DNA from: Desulfotalea sp.
GTDB lineage: Bacteria > Desulfobacterota > Desulfobulbia > Desulfobulbales > Desulfocapsaceae
Assembly (NCBI GenBank): GCA_002733995.1
Contig: NVXR01000002.1
Span: 1 to 64,000 of the forward strand
DNA: 64,000 nucleotides
Reading direction: 5' to 3'
Position 1 is the stretch's first letter. Each line of letters starts with the position of its first letter. The translations under genes were made by a program, and so were the position numbers. The notes under the pieces are model-generated. The model did no database searches and was not told the DNA's origin. It saw only the letters and a list, made by a program, of their open reading frames with translations. Positions 35,984 to 45,979 of the stretch are shown here, piece by piece.

Positions 35984-36901
35984 TTATGACTCTTCAAGAA
36001 TCGCGAGGCCAAACCCCGTGCGCGCATAATCATTGCCACAATATATCATATACCACATTCCTTTTAGCTTAAAGACTTTGGGATAACATACCATCTCCGA
36101 ATCCCAGCCTCTCTCAGAGACGGTAATACCAGCCTCTGCATCTTTTCGCTGAAAGCTTCTACCATCAATAGATTCAGCGTATCCGATACGATATTTTGAG
36201 CCACGATAGGAATACCACATTTTGTAAACGCCTTCATCCTGTACAACAAACGGAGTAGTTATAACATGATCGGTGTCCAAATTTTCAACAGCCGCTTTGT
36301 CGGAACGGTGCCACACAAGACCATCTTTGGAATCAGCATAGGCTATATGGCAGGCTACATGAGGCTGGCCTTTTTTCATGATCCAAGGGGTGCCTTGGGT
36401 AAAATACATTCGGTAGCCATCACCTACGCGGATCACGCAAGGGGTAGCGCAAAGCCCTGGATAGTTAGGTGCACGATCAAGTATAGGTCCTGGGAAAACT
36501 CGCTCCAGGTGAAGATCATGTTCATCGCCCTCGGCCTCAGCCACACCAATTGAATTACGAAATGGCACTGTGACCCCAAGGTTCCATCCGTAGTAATAAA
36601 ACCGACGTTTTCCGTCTATTTGTATCACTGATGTTATATTGACTCCGCTATCATCAAAGTTACCAATATCACCTTTGTCTATAATAGAGTCGTGGTGATT
36701 GTAAATTATGGTAAACTTCTCGCCACTAATCTCAGCATCTAAGAATGTAGGAAAACCATAATTATTCGAATCACGGTGCGTATAGTAAATACGAATCCTA
36801 CCCGCGCTTTCATCAATACACTCTACTTCAGGAAACATCGCGTGTGTATAGCAATCGTCAGCCTTAGGGCTATAGACATTGCCAATTTTTCGCCACATCA
36901 T
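35984..36901 (-). CDS. Five-bladed beta-propeller, glycoside-hydrolase-like protein
   Basis: 305 residues with the repeated beta pattern of GH43/GH32/GH130-like five-bladed propellers: RIRIYYTHRDSNNYGFP, GKRRFYYYGWNLG, GYRMYFTQGTPW, VYKMWYSYRGSKYRIGYAES and GMWYMIYCGNDY. Acidic residues appear near expected positions (DDSGVNITSV, SEMVCYPKVF). No signal peptide, so it is cytoplasmic. It lies 11 bases before the ThDP gene. Similar proteins in polysaccharide clusters are annotated as glycosidases without proof; a sugar phosphorylase or transferase is also possible. Confidence 0.8.
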   Translation of the reverse strand: MMWRKIGNVYSPKADDCYTHAMFPEVECIDESAGRIRIYYTHRDSNNYGFPTFLDAEISGEKFTIIYNHHDSIIDKGDIGNFDDSGVNITSVIQIDGKRRFYYYGWNLGVTVPFRNSIGVAEAEGDEHDLHLERVFPGPILDRAPNYPGLCATPCVIRVGDGYRMYFTQGTPWIMKKGQPHVACHIAYADSKDGLVWHRSDKAAVENLDTDHVITTPFVVQDEGVYKMWYSYRGSKYRIGYAESIDGRSFQRKDAEAGITVSERGWDSEMVCYPKVFKLKGMWYMIYCGNDYARTGFGLAILEES

Positions 36902-36913
36902 AATATAAGCACC

Positions 36914-37600
36914 TTAGTTTTTCTTAGCGACAAGTAACCAGAGAACCTGATTCAGTCCATAATAATCGTCTGCAGTACATCCTATTGAAATATCACTATA
37001 TTTTTTTGAAAAATAGTTTGTAATATGCTCTTTTTCTTTAAACACTTTAAAAACATACCCATTTCTCATCCCCAAGGGATCATTCTTTATTCTAAAATGG
37101 GAATCCTGAAGTTCTTCAGCTCCATCTAGAATATATGAGTCTGGATGCACCAAACTGAAGATTATATGACCTTTAGGCTTCAAAACCCTATTAATTTCAC
37201 GCATATTATCTTCGAAATTAGTGCCCGAATCAATATAATATACACTTGCTGAGGCTACAATATAATCTAAAGATTGATCCTCGAACGGTAATGAGTTATT
37301 ACGCCCCACTCGTATATCTGCACTGATCCCTATTTTCTCCATACGAAGCATTACTGCGTCACATATTTGTTGCGTTATTTCAGTCCCATAGACCTTCATT
37401 CCTAAATTTGAAAGCAGGCCCATGTTCCGACCATCTCCACAAGCCAAATCGAGAACATTCTTGTTTTCATATTCATGTTTTAAAACAAGATCTGGACAAT
37501 TCTTGGATAGAAACGTCCTAACTAGAAATTCGGAAGGATAAAAGTGAATCCCAAGTCGTTTTGTCCAAAAATCGGTATAATGTTTTTCAAGTTCATTCAT
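36914..37600 (-). CDS. Class I SAM-dependent methyltransferase
   Basis: A 228-residue Rossmann methyltransferase with NVLDLACGDGRNMGLL as the SAM-binding motif I, followed by VYGTEITQQICD (motif II region), the LDYIVASASVYYIDSG segment and NRVLKPKGHIIFSLVHPDSY. It probably methylates a sugar or the terminal residue of the glycan. Terminal methyl groups act as chain-length stop signals in Wzm/Wzt systems. It lies 12 bases from the propeller gene and 5 bases from the upstream GT2 gene, inside one operon. Acceptor unknown. Confidence 0.87.
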   Translation of the reverse strand: MNELEKHYTDFWTKRLGIHFYPSEFLVRTFLSKNCPDLVLKHEYENKNVLDLACGDGRNMGLLSNLGMKVYGTEITQQICDAVMLRMEKIGISADIRVGRNNSLPFEDQSLDYIVASASVYYIDSGTNFEDNMREINRVLKPKGHIIFSLVHPDSYILDGAEELQDSHFRIKNDPLGMRNGYVFKVFKEKEHITNYFSKKYSDISIGCTADDYYGLNQVLWLLVAKKN

Positions 37601-37605
37601 GTCCG

Positions 37606-38568
37606 TTATCCTATATCTGTTGGATCAGTTTTATTCATTTTTTTGTTTCGTTGTGTATAAATTTGCCTAATAATCGTACTGGGACGCTGCTTGACTTCTG
37701 AAAATATTGTCGCGATATAAACGCCTTGTATTCCTATAAAAAATATAATTAATCCTGAAAATAACCAGATCGATGCGATGATCGAGGTATACCCTTCTGG
37801 GGGAGCTGCAATGATAAAATACCGAAACATCAGATAAAAAATATACACCGCAGCTGACAGAGTAATCAGTAAACCAGAATAAAAGGTAAAAACCAATGGT
37901 AAGCTACTAAACGACGTAACCGCATTGACGAGATGACCGATTTTTTTTGACAGGGAATAGGTAGTTGGACTAGTTGCATGCTTTCGAACTAATTGCTTCG
38001 ACTGCTTAAAACCTGTTATAATCCACAATCCTCCAATATTTATTTCACGCTCTTGATGCGCCACAAGAGCCTGAACGTAGCGCCTAGTCATCAAACGTAC
38101 AGTTAGGACGTTATCGGGCTGCGCAATTCCAGTGAGAAACCGAAAGACTCTGTAGAAAATCCATCCCGTTAGTTTCTCACTCAAGCCACCTTTGCGTCTC
38201 CCCTGAACACCGTAGACAACATCACTACCTTCTTTACTCATCTGCTTAACAAAAGACTCAAGCCACTCCGGCTCTTCTTCAAGATCACTATCGAGCAAAA
38301 AAACCCGATCTCCCTTCGCCAGAGCAAGCCCAGTCATCATTGCTTTGTGGTGACCAAAATTACGAGAAAGGTCTACTAACACGAGGTGCGGATCACGTTC
38401 ACTAAGCTGAATCACGAGGTCAAGACTGTTATCTGGAGAACCGTCGTTCACGAGAACAATTTCGTATTCATCGCCAACCAGCTTCTGGGCAGCCGCACTC
38501 ACTCGTTGATGGAACTCATTTATATAAGCCGCTGATTGGTAGAGTGTTGCAACGATAGAGAGCTTCAT
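37606..38568 (-). CDS. GtrB/ArnC-like GT2 polyprenyl-phosphate glycosyltransferase
   Basis: 320 residues. A GT-A domain (about 1-225: [57 protein letters not shown] as the DXD site) is followed by two C-terminal helices (about 225-255 and 262-290). This is the architecture of GtrB and ArnC, which load undecaprenyl phosphate with a sugar. Its ATG overlaps the stop of wbqC-type gene (ATGA). With the small EamA-type protein and the GT-C-like proteins it could form a Gtr-like decoration system. Confidence 0.9.
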   Translation of the reverse strand: MKLSIVATLYQSAAYINEFHQRVSAAAQKLVGDEYEIVLVNDGSPDNSLDLVIQLSERDPHLVLVDLSRNFGHHKAMMTGLALAKGDRVFLLDSDLEEEPEWLESFVKQMSKEGSDVVYGVQGRRKGGLSEKLTGWIFYRVFRFLTGIAQPDNVLTVRLMTRRYVQALVAHQEREINIGGLWIITGFKQSKQLVRKHATSPTTYSLSKKIGHLVNAVTSFSSLPLVFTFYSGLLITLSAAVYIFYLMFRYFIIAAPPEGYTSIIASIWLFSGLIIFFIGIQGVYIATIFSEVKQRPSTIIRQIYTQRNKKMNKTDPTDIG

Positions 38569-39260
38569 GGTTGAACATACCTCATATATAAATGCGCTTT
38601 TTTACCGCAATTAAACAGTAAGTCAAGAATGGTAACCCCATGACTAAAATCACCCCAAAGTTGTTTGTATTCAGGATAGCCGGCATAATCAAACCATGTC
38701 AGCTTTATATTCATATTTGTGAATATGCCTTCTTCGACATAATCTCTGGCTGCTGGCCCAGAGATATATTCCGTAGCACCTGCCTGATCACACAGATCAG
38801 CCAAACGTTCAGTTTTTCCATCACACAGTGTGTAATCCCATGAATTGGTTATGACCGTTTTTATCCCCAGATAACGACATACGGCCTCAAGGAAAGCACG
38901 ATTCAATGTTGAAATATGTGTATAATACCCTGCAAGATAGAGAGGTTCAAGCCATTCTGCGATTTCATCGAAATGTGGTGAACGCCGATAATTTTGAATC
39001 AACGCTTTCCAATGCACAGCTGCCCAGCTAGAATCATCAATTTCTGTTTCCTTGATTTTCTGGAAAAATTTCCCTTTAACTAAGACAGGAACTGTCAACC
39101 ACTGTATTCCTTGCGGTGTTTTGATTTGGTTGCGGTTACGCCAGTCACGACGAGTATATTGCATGTCGTCATACAAAATAAATTCATCTACTGCGGCAAT
39201 CAGATCAAAATATCCTTTCCAAGGTATATAATTCGATTGGAGGATGGCAACTTTTTTCAT
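38565..39260 (-). CDS. WbqC family protein
   Basis: 231 residues of the WbqC-like family, found in O-antigen clusters: [24 protein letters not shown] at the start, [29 protein letters not shown] and [13 protein letters not shown]. Members are proposed to help transfer an acyl or amino-acid group to an amino sugar, but no mechanism is settled. With RffA providing a 4-amino sugar in the same locus, acylation of that amine is a reasonable guess. Both ends overlap neighbours by 4 bases (ATGA). Confidence 0.9.
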   Translation of the reverse strand: MKKVAILQSNYIPWKGYFDLIAAVDEFILYDDMQYTRRDWRNRNQIKTPQGIQWLTVPVLVKGKFFQKIKETEIDDSSWAAVHWKALIQNYRRSPHFDEIAEWLEPLYLAGYYTHISTLNRAFLEAVCRYLGIKTVITNSWDYTLCDGKTERLADLCDQAGATEYISGPAARDYVEEGIFTNMNIKLTWFDYAGYPEYKQLWGDFSHGVTILDLLFNCGKKAHLYMRYVQP

Positions 39261-40798
39261 TGGGACTCTCTTTTGGTCGTATAAATTTGGTAGGCTGAAC
39301 GAGACGAACGAGGAAGAGGTTCGAAATTATCCAGAATATATTGATTAATTAACGGATGAGTATTCCGAAAACGCAACTCATCACGTCCATCTAAAGGCAG
39401 GTCGAACACGAACGCAAAACCAGGATTCGCAGTTTTTATGCGTTCAATTTCAGCTTTTTCAAACGTTTGAGAACGTGGGAAAAGTGCATAAATCTCATAC
39501 ATTGGAGACTTACGTTCAAGTATAGCGTATGCACCGGGCCAGAAAGGAGTAGCAATAAAACTTTGGTCATGAGGGGCGTATTGCTTGGCCAAAGTACGAA
39601 TGAGCCTAATGTCATTTGCCGTACCAGGAGCAATTTTCAGATTATTGCTGGAAATTTCGACATCAACACATTTCTTAGAAATGTAACAGTGCCAACCCGG
39701 ATGAGCTACATGTGTGACCCAAACACTTGCCATGCATAACATGATCGTCATAGGCCATTTAATCATTCTAGGCTGTGTCGCAAGAAGTACTAGAGAGCCG
39801 ATTAATAGCGGAAAAACACCTTGTGCTAGGTGTCCAACATCCGCCCGTGAATATGCATAATGCGCATAAGGAAGTGCCAAAAAAGCTGCTCCCACCAGCG
39901 CAGGTTTAAAATGTTTGTTTTGATATTTTAACCAGACAACCCAAATGATTGCCAACACACCAAACATGATAGTAGCTATAAAAAATACACCTACCAATAC
40001 TCCTCGAATAGCGTCACCAATTGGAATTGAACTATAATCTACCAGCCATGGCCAAGGGATTGGAAGAGGAAGGTTTGTTGCTTTAACTGTAAATAGAAAG
40101 AGAATGCTGTCCCAGAATGCGCTGGCAAAACCAGGAATTAGCAATGCCATCAACAGTATTGGGATATAGCCAGCAACGATTCCCAATCCCCAGCCGAGGG
40201 AGCCTTTTAATATTCCTGGTCCCACTTTACGTTTGATATTCAAAAAGAACATCACACCAATACTGCCTGCGACTGCATAAATGCCGTGGTTACGACCAAA
40301 AGTAGCAACCAATCCGACACAAACTCCGGTAACAAAATAACGTCGTAAGGTCGGCTTTTGGACAAGGAATGTCAACACAGCAATGGACAAAATAGAAAGC
40401 GATATGTCAAACAGCTTGTGACGGGGAAACATCCACACCACAAGTATTATTGTAGAGAGCAAAATAAAGACAATATTCTGTTTAAGCTGCGAACGAACGA
40501 TTAGCATGAGACCTGCAAATAAACCTATCACTTGGAAAAGAGCTACAGCAGCCCTTAAAGGCATGATACCGTTGTCACCTAGCAAACTCATAATCGCAGC
40601 TGACCAGTAATAGCGCCCTGGATCGTAAGACATGAAATCGAGAACGGGTACTTCTCCAAGCATGACCCGCTGAACCCCGTACCAAAGAAACCCTTCATCC
40701 CAAAGACTGAACCCCGTGTTGCCTTGCCACACGAAAAGGGCAATTATAATGCTTATCGCCAAGGCAAGTGTTGACAAAGGTGAGAGCTTAGTATCCAT
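39257..40798 (-). CDS. Polytopic GT-C-like (GT39-type) membrane protein
   Basis: 513 residues with about 11 helices and a soluble C-terminal region of about 120 residues. The first loop ([22 protein letters not shown], about 30-52) contains the D-E pair in the position of GT39/ArnT-type catalytic acids, and RDLVDF-like [13 protein letters not shown] follows. It is the first gene of the leftward polysaccharide operon and overlaps the WbqC-type gene by 4 bases. It probably transfers a sugar from a polyprenyl phosphate in the periplasm; acceptor unknown. Confidence 0.8.
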   Translation of the reverse strand: MDTKLSPLSTLALAISIIIALFVWQGNTGFSLWDEGFLWYGVQRVMLGEVPVLDFMSYDPGRYYWSAAIMSLLGDNGIMPLRAAVALFQVIGLFAGLMLIVRSQLKQNIVFILLSTIILVVWMFPRHKLFDISLSILSIAVLTFLVQKPTLRRYFVTGVCVGLVATFGRNHGIYAVAGSIGVMFFLNIKRKVGPGILKGSLGWGLGIVAGYIPILLMALLIPGFASAFWDSILFLFTVKATNLPLPIPWPWLVDYSSIPIGDAIRGVLVGVFFIATIMFGVLAIIWVVWLKYQNKHFKPALVGAAFLALPYAHYAYSRADVGHLAQGVFPLLIGSLVLLATQPRMIKWPMTIMLCMASVWVTHVAHPGWHCYISKKCVDVEISSNNLKIAPGTANDIRLIRTLAKQYAPHDQSFIATPFWPGAYAILERKSPMYEIYALFPRSQTFEKAEIERIKTANPGFAFVFDLPLDGRDELRFRNTHPLINQYILDNFEPLPRSSRSAYQIYTTKRESQ

Positions 40799-41330
40799 AG
40801 GTATTCTTAATTATGGTAAATATTAACGTGACAATAAACGAAGTTACATCACCAAGTTACCTATCTATCCGCAGGTAGACCTATATCTACAATCAGTTAT
40901 TGATTGCACATTATCTCGGTGTAATTTCCACATATTACAGGGCTAACCCACTTACAAACCAAGTAGAGTTAACAGCTTCGCGTTCGGTAATTAAACTCTT
41001 TGCGATATTTTTTCAAGTTGTTCCACGGTATAACCTCCTCCTCGCTAACAGTCTTCTTCAATTTTCAAAACCTATAATCCCATCATTTTTGACTGATTTA
41101 TTCTGTTATGGTGACAAGAAAAGAAGCTTTACTCCTTAGAACACCAATTGGTTATTCCCAAATATGTCTCATAGCTTAATATCTGAGCCTCTCCCTATTC
41201 TCCGTAGGGAAGAGACATTCTTCAAGCTGCAAAAAGTACTTTTTTTGCTATAAACTTCACTTGGTTTTGCATCGGAAAAAAATTAATGAGGACGTTAACA
41301 ACATTCTACTCTTCCTGCTCACAGGAAATC
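40799..41330. other. Non-coding region upstream of the polysaccharide operon
   Basis: About 530 bases with no supported gene. On the minus strand a strong Shine-Dalgarno-like GAGGAGGAGG (about 41028-41037) stands before a GTG, but the frame closes after 11 codons. The imperfect hairpin CTCTCCCTA/TAGGGAAGAG (about 41190-41215) and the palindrome GCAAAAAGTACTTTTTTTGC (about 41230-41249) may be terminators. The region probably includes IS debris and the promoter of the leftward operon. Confidence 0.45.
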
Positions 41331-41520
41331 TCATTGAAATTTCAGGTAAATGTCTCCGTATTTGATACTTCGCCACAGTCGTTCAATAATAACATTGTCA
41401 AGCCATCTCATGTTAGCATCCATTTTTATAGTGGCATTCAGATCATATCTATTTCCCTAATATCGCCTCAGGTCTTTGTACATACACGCGCCACTGCCGA
41501 GTGATCAATTAAGCGCCGAT
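41331..41520 (-). pseudogene. Decayed IS3-family transposase OrfB fragment
   Basis: The clearest part, read leftward, is WLDNVIIERLWRSIKYGDIY (about 41346-41405), which is the conserved DDE-domain end of IS3 OrfB (DNxFIERLWRSxKYExxYL). Further upstream LIDHS may be the remains of the HSDxGxQY block, in another frame. Stop codons interrupt the frame both before and after, so it is non-functional. No OrfA and no terminal repeats were found. Confidence 0.75.
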
Positions 41521-41840
41521 CTGCGCTGTTCCATAATCCTTTTGTTTTCAACAGATTCACAAGACAACTGTCAGTACATCATAGATGTGATAAAGCAATC
41601 GACATTGACAACCAATGCACAATTTTGAATTCTGCCGTACATTTCTTCCTTTGCTTTTTAAGAATCCCTCTTCGTTTGTTTGAAAAACTATGCTTCTTAA
41701 AGAGAAGGGCCTTCTCTTAATAACAAAGATGGTTTATTTAAACATTTAGAGAATTTATTTACTCCTACCAGCCTGTAAAACCCCTACAAGGTCAGAGTCG
41801 AAGGTTCGAAATTGCTTAACCTCTTTTACAATTATCACTG
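41521..41840. other. Non-coding region before the MFS gene
   Basis: About 320 bases, probably a mix of older IS debris and the promoter region of the MFS transporter. No gene, tRNA or hairpin that I can support. Confidence 0.4.
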
Positions 41841-43043
41841 ATGCCAACACCACACCTCAAAAACATCTACTGCCTCTGCATCATCAAGCTCTCTAAGTGG
41901 CTGATGCTTATCATGCCTGTGGTTGCGCTGTTTTACAACGAGAATGGCCTTAATGAGTTGGATATTTTCCTGTTACAGGCAATATATTCCATAAGTGTTG
42001 CCATACTCGAAATCCCCTCAGGTTACATGGCGGATGTCGTTGGCAGGAGAACCACCATCATTTTAGGTTCAATTCTTGGCACCCTCGGATTTGTGATCTA
42101 CTCAGTATCAGATTCATTTGTGGGTTTTTTGGTTGCAGAAATCATCCTTGGTATAGGGGGCAGTTTTATCTCCGGGGCGGATTCTGCCATGCTCTTTGAC
42201 ACCCTTGCTGCCGCTGATTTAAAGGAAAAATATTTAAGCTTTGAAGGTCGGATTACCTCGCTTGGTAACATCGCTGAAACCATCGCTGCAATAGCTGGAG
42301 GTGTGATTGCTGGCTTACTTTCCTACAGAGACGTATACATTGCACAAACTGTTATTGCCTCCGTCGCAATCCCAGCAGCATTCCTACTTCAAGAACCATT
42401 ACGCCAGGCGAGCCACCGTACCAGTAGCATGAGGGAGGGGCTTGTTCACATTCTTTCAGTGTGCAAGACATCACTTTTTGTTAATCCCAAACTAAGCTCC
42501 GCCCTCTTGTTTTCTTCGGTTACTGGCATCGCAACTCTCTGCATGGCCTGGACGGCACAAGTCTATTTTGTCTCAAATGGATTTGAAGAACTGACAATTA
42601 CCCCCCTCTGGGTCGTGCTTAATTTGACAGTCGCTTTCTTCTCGGGATTTGCAGCCAAAACTCAAAAGATATTTGGTAAAAGGCTCTCCCTTCTTATCAT
42701 TATTTTTTATATTCCCTTCACATACATACTACTCGGAATTTTACCCGTTATCCCTGCCATATTCTTTCTTTGGATCTTTTTTGCTGCCAGGGGATACGCC
42801 ACCCCTGTTCTCAAGGATATGATCAATCAAAATTGCGATTCGGCAACACGTGCAACAGTACTTTCCATCAGGAGTCTTATTTACAGAGTAGGTTTTGCAA
42901 TTCTTGGCCCTCTTATTGGCTGGATTGCAGCGAACTCATCGCTGTCTAATGCCCTTGTCATTGCAGGTAGTCTACTGCTCATATTGTCGTGTATCACCGG
43001 ATATAATCTCTATCGCCTGGCACCAGAAAATTTTAAAGACTAA
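41841..43043 (+). CDS. MFS transporter
   Basis: A 400-residue major facilitator protein with 12 predicted helices in two halves. The cytoplasmic loop 2-3 motif is present as GYMADVVGRRTTIILGS (residues about 61-77), preceded by ILEIPSG as in drug/H+ antiporter-like members. The substrate cannot be inferred. There is no clear ribosome-binding site before the ATG. It runs rightward, 157 bases ahead of the hybrid kinase gene, and may be co-transcribed with it. Confidence 0.88.
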   Translation: MPTPHLKNIYCLCIIKLSKWLMLIMPVVALFYNENGLNELDIFLLQAIYSISVAILEIPSGYMADVVGRRTTIILGSILGTLGFVIYSVSDSFVGFLVAEIILGIGGSFISGADSAMLFDTLAAADLKEKYLSFEGRITSLGNIAETIAAIAGGVIAGLLSYRDVYIAQTVIASVAIPAAFLLQEPLRQASHRTSSMREGLVHILSVCKTSLFVNPKLSSALLFSSVTGIATLCMAWTAQVYFVSNGFEELTITPLWVVLNLTVAFFSGFAAKTQKIFGKRLSLLIIIFYIPFTYILLGILPVIPAIFFLWIFFAARGYATPVLKDMINQNCDSATRATVLSIRSLIYRVGFAILGPLIGWIAANSSLSNALVIAGSLLLILSCITGYNLYRLAPENFKD

Positions 43044-43200
43044 ACCAACCTTACAAAAACCCGCACCAACAATTCTTCTATTTCTCTTCGCTCCTCAAAT
43101 CAATTTGACGAGGCCATACAAAATCAGTAACATCATTGATAGTGGAAACATTTAACGCGACCTCTCAACTTCCAGATCAATCTGAGTCAACTCACAATCG

Positions 43201-45303
43201 ATGTCAAACTTCGAAAACGATACTTCAAAGCTGCAGCTCAAACAGGTGCGCTCACAAATTTCTTCACTTGAAGAGACTCTTCTACTTCAGCGAAGGAGAC
43301 TCGAACAAGCTGAGAAGATAATTGAACAACAGAAATCCTTCATAGACAATTTCGAACAACAAAGAAATAAATATCGCAAACTCTTCAATTCCGCAAATGA
43401 CGCGATATTTGTTGTTTCTCTTGACCGTAAAAGTCCAGGTTATGGCTGCTTTTCTGACGTTAACAATGTTGCCTGTAAACGTCTGGGTTACACCAGAGGT
43501 GAGCTTTTGCAGATGTCTCCTCTTGACCTAAGCACCCAAAACGATATTTCCAATAACAAATCGTTAACTCTGCGTCTTATGCGAGAAGGTAACGCTACAT
43601 TTGAAACAAACCTCCGCCATAAAAACGGAACTATCTCTCCCATCGAAATAAATGCACACCGGTTAACCGTTAACGGTAAAGACCTCTTCATGGGGATCGC
43701 AAGGGACATAACCAATCGCCGTCTTACAGAACAAGCCACGCGGAAAAGTGAAAGTTTATACCGACTACTTGCCGACAATGTTCACGACGTAATCTGGACC
43801 ACTAACGGCAATTTCAAACCACAATACGTAAGCCCTTCCTTTTTTAACCTCACGGGAGTTTCGCAAGATAAAGCCATCAGACTTATAGAACAGAAAATTT
43901 TACCAACCTCTCCCTTCCCCTCGGATTGTCGTACCAATCCTTTCCCCTTTAAAGGCCAATCAGTCCACTGGGAATCGTGTATTGAAACGACAAATAACAA
44001 CATCCTCTGGATTGAGTCTATTGCCTCACAACTACCCCAACATAAAGATAGCGATAAATTTACCGGCATCATTGTGGTGACACGAGACATCACTACCCGT
44101 AAAAAAATAGTCCTCGAACTTGAAGCGGCCAAAGAAGATGCATTTGCGGCAAGTCAGGCAAAATCTACATTTCTGGCCAACATGAGTCATGAGGTCAGAA
44201 CGCCAATGAACGGAGTGCTTGGTATGCTCCAGTTACTTACCCTCACAAGTCTTGATTCTGAACAGTTCAAATACATTGAGGCAGCAACGACAGCAGGTAA
44301 AAGCCTCCTCACAATCATTAATGACATTCTGGATTATTCAAAGATTGAGGCCGGAAAATTACAGATTAAACCGGAACTATTTCACCTTCGAAAAATGGTA
44401 AGAACCCTCATCAATTCATTTGAGACCTCCGTTAATTCCGCTGCCGTTACTCTGCGTTATGAAATCGAGGAGGACATCCCAGATTCATTAAAAGCCGACC
44501 AGACAAGAATCCGCCAAATTCTTTTCAACCTTGTTGGCAATGCTATTAAATTTACAGAACGAGGGGAAATTATACTTCAGATAAAGAAGTTAAAAACTAA
44601 GGACACAAATAAAATACTTCTTGAAGGAACAATAATAGATACTGGTATTGGTATTCCAGAAGGGGGTGCAGAAAAACTATTCGAGCTTTTCACCCAAATT
44701 CAGACAAATGAACAAAAAAAATTCCAGGGTACCGGCTTAGGACTCAATATCGTCCGACAACTTGTTAACCAGATGGGTGGAACCGTCGAATTACAACGAA
44801 ACAATAAAAATGGAACAACCGCAACATTTACCGTAGAGGTTGAAATCCTTGCACAAAAGGCTTCAGATACAACTAACAAATCCCCGGCGCCAATCCTTAC
44901 AAGCCCAAACCGGAGACTGTCAACACTCATTGTAGAAGACGAACATATTAACCAGCAGATCCTCCAGGCAATCCTGTCAAAACTCGGCCATCAATCGACT
45001 CTTGCAACCAACGGTGAGCAGGCTCTACAACTCCTTGAATCTAATCACTACGATGTGATATTGATGGATGTACAGATGCCGGTTTTAGACGGCATTGAAA
45101 CAACCAGACAAATAAAAAAATCGACCAAATTTGCGGCTGCAAGACACATTCCCATCATTGCTCTTACCGCCTATGCCATGGCGGGGGATCAGGAAAAATG
45201 CCTTGCTGCTGGTATGGACGGTTACCTTTCAAAGCCTGTCGACATAAAAGCCCTTGAGGCAAAGCTTAAGGCCTTAACGTCCGACAAGGAGCAGAACGTA
45301 TGA
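43201..45303 (+). CDS. PAS-PAS hybrid sensor histidine kinase with receiver domain
   Basis: 700 residues, no membrane segment, so probably cytoplasmic. An N-terminal coiled coil (about 1-58) is followed by two PAS domains (about 60-165 and 185-305), HisKA with the phosphorylated His near residue 329 in NMSHEVRTPMNG, HATPase (NLVGNAIKFTERG, DTGIGIP, GTGLGLNIV; about 430-550) and a C-terminal receiver (about 575-690) with Asp in ILMDVQMPVLDG and Lys in LSKPVD. There is no Hpt domain, so phosphate must pass to a separate protein. It ends 16 bases from the converging leuD. A partner regulator is not adjacent. Confidence 0.94.
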   Translation: MSNFENDTSKLQLKQVRSQISSLEETLLLQRRRLEQAEKIIEQQKSFIDNFEQQRNKYRKLFNSANDAIFVVSLDRKSPGYGCFSDVNNVACKRLGYTRGELLQMSPLDLSTQNDISNNKSLTLRLMREGNATFETNLRHKNGTISPIEINAHRLTVNGKDLFMGIARDITNRRLTEQATRKSESLYRLLADNVHDVIWTTNGNFKPQYVSPSFFNLTGVSQDKAIRLIEQKILPTSPFPSDCRTNPFPFKGQSVHWESCIETTNNNILWIESIASQLPQHKDSDKFTGIIVVTRDITTRKKIVLELEAAKEDAFAASQAKSTFLANMSHEVRTPMNGVLGMLQLLTLTSLDSEQFKYIEAATTAGKSLLTIINDILDYSKIEAGKLQIKPELFHLRKMVRTLINSFETSVNSAAVTLRYEIEEDIPDSLKADQTRIRQILFNLVGNAIKFTERGEIILQIKKLKTKDTNKILLEGTIIDTGIGIPEGGAEKLFELFTQIQTNEQKKFQGTGLGLNIVRQLVNQMGGTVELQRNNKNGTTATFTVEVEILAQKASDTTNKSPAPILTSPNRRLSTLIVEDEHINQQILQAILSKLGHQSTLATNGEQALQLLESNHYDVILMDVQMPVLDGIETTRQIKKSTKFAAARHIPIIALTAYAMAGDQEKCLAAGMDGYLSKPVDIKALEAKLKALTSDKEQNV

Positions 45304-45319
45304 TTTTTGCGCCTAGATA

Positions 45320-45970
45320 TCAGACAATTATATCCTCAAACAACCACGGACATATTTCTTTTTGCTTCCTTTCGTAATCCCTTATTAATTGCTGTTTTTC
45401 AAGGGTAAGCCCAATATCATCGAGTCCCAGAAGCAGACATTTCTTACGAAATGGATCTATTTCAAAGTGATAGTTTTTACCTTTGGCGAGCCTCACCTCC
45501 TGGGCTTGGAGATTAACGGTGAGTTCAACGACGGCACCTGACTCTACCCCTTGAAAGAGTTCATCAATTTCCATGTCTAAGAGGACCAGTGGTAACATGC
45601 CATTTTTAAAACAGTTATTATAGAAAATATCTGCAAAACTTGGTGCTACAATCACTCTAAAACCATAGTCTAGCAAGGCCCATGCTGCATGTTCCCTGCT
45701 CGATCCACAGCCAAAGTTCTCCCTTGCCAGCAAAATTGTAGCGTTAGTATATCTTTTTTGATTAAGAACAAAGTCTGGATTTACAGGACGTTTGCTATTA
45801 TCCATCCCTAGTTGACCTTCGTCTTTATATCTCAACTGATCAAAAAGATTTGGTCCAAAGCCGGTTTTTTTCACCGCCTTCAAAAACTGTTTGGGAATAA
45901 TCAGATCGGTGTCAACATTGGCACGATCAAAGGGGGCGACAATTCCATGATGAGATGTAAAAGCTTGCAT
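45320..45970 (-). CDS. leuD: 3-isopropylmalate dehydratase small subunit
   Basis: Small (swivel-domain) subunit of isopropylmalate isomerase in leucine biosynthesis. Signatures are [38 protein letters not shown] and [16 protein letters not shown]. The length of 216 residues matches the bacterial LeuD form. AGGAG 7 bases before the ATG supports the start. It follows leuC by 9 bases in the same operon. Confidence 0.97.
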   Translation of the reverse strand: MQAFTSHHGIVAPFDRANVDTDLIIPKQFLKAVKKTGFGPNLFDQLRYKDEGQLGMDNSKRPVNPDFVLNQKRYTNATILLARENFGCGSSREHAAWALLDYGFRVIVAPSFADIFYNNCFKNGMLPLVLLDMEIDELFQGVESGAVVELTVNLQAQEVRLAKGKNYHFEIDPFRKKCLLLGLDDIGLTLEKQQLIRDYERKQKEICPWLFEDIIV

Positions 45971-45979
45971 AGTTATCTC

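Noticed and set aside
41028..41037. GAGGAGGAGG Shine-Dalgarno-like run on the minus strand
   Set aside because: The following GTG frame closes after 11 codons, so no gene is supported.
40900..41139. 79-codon rightward frame upstream of the polysaccharide operon
   Set aside because: No family or ribosome-binding site; the region looks like IS debris and promoter DNA.
41286..41504. 72-codon rightward frame
   Set aside because: It is the antisense shadow of the recognisable IS3 OrfB fragment.
41800..41822. GGTTCGAAAT resembling a tRNA T-loop
   Set aside because: No acceptor stem, anticodon stem or CCA end could be matched around it.
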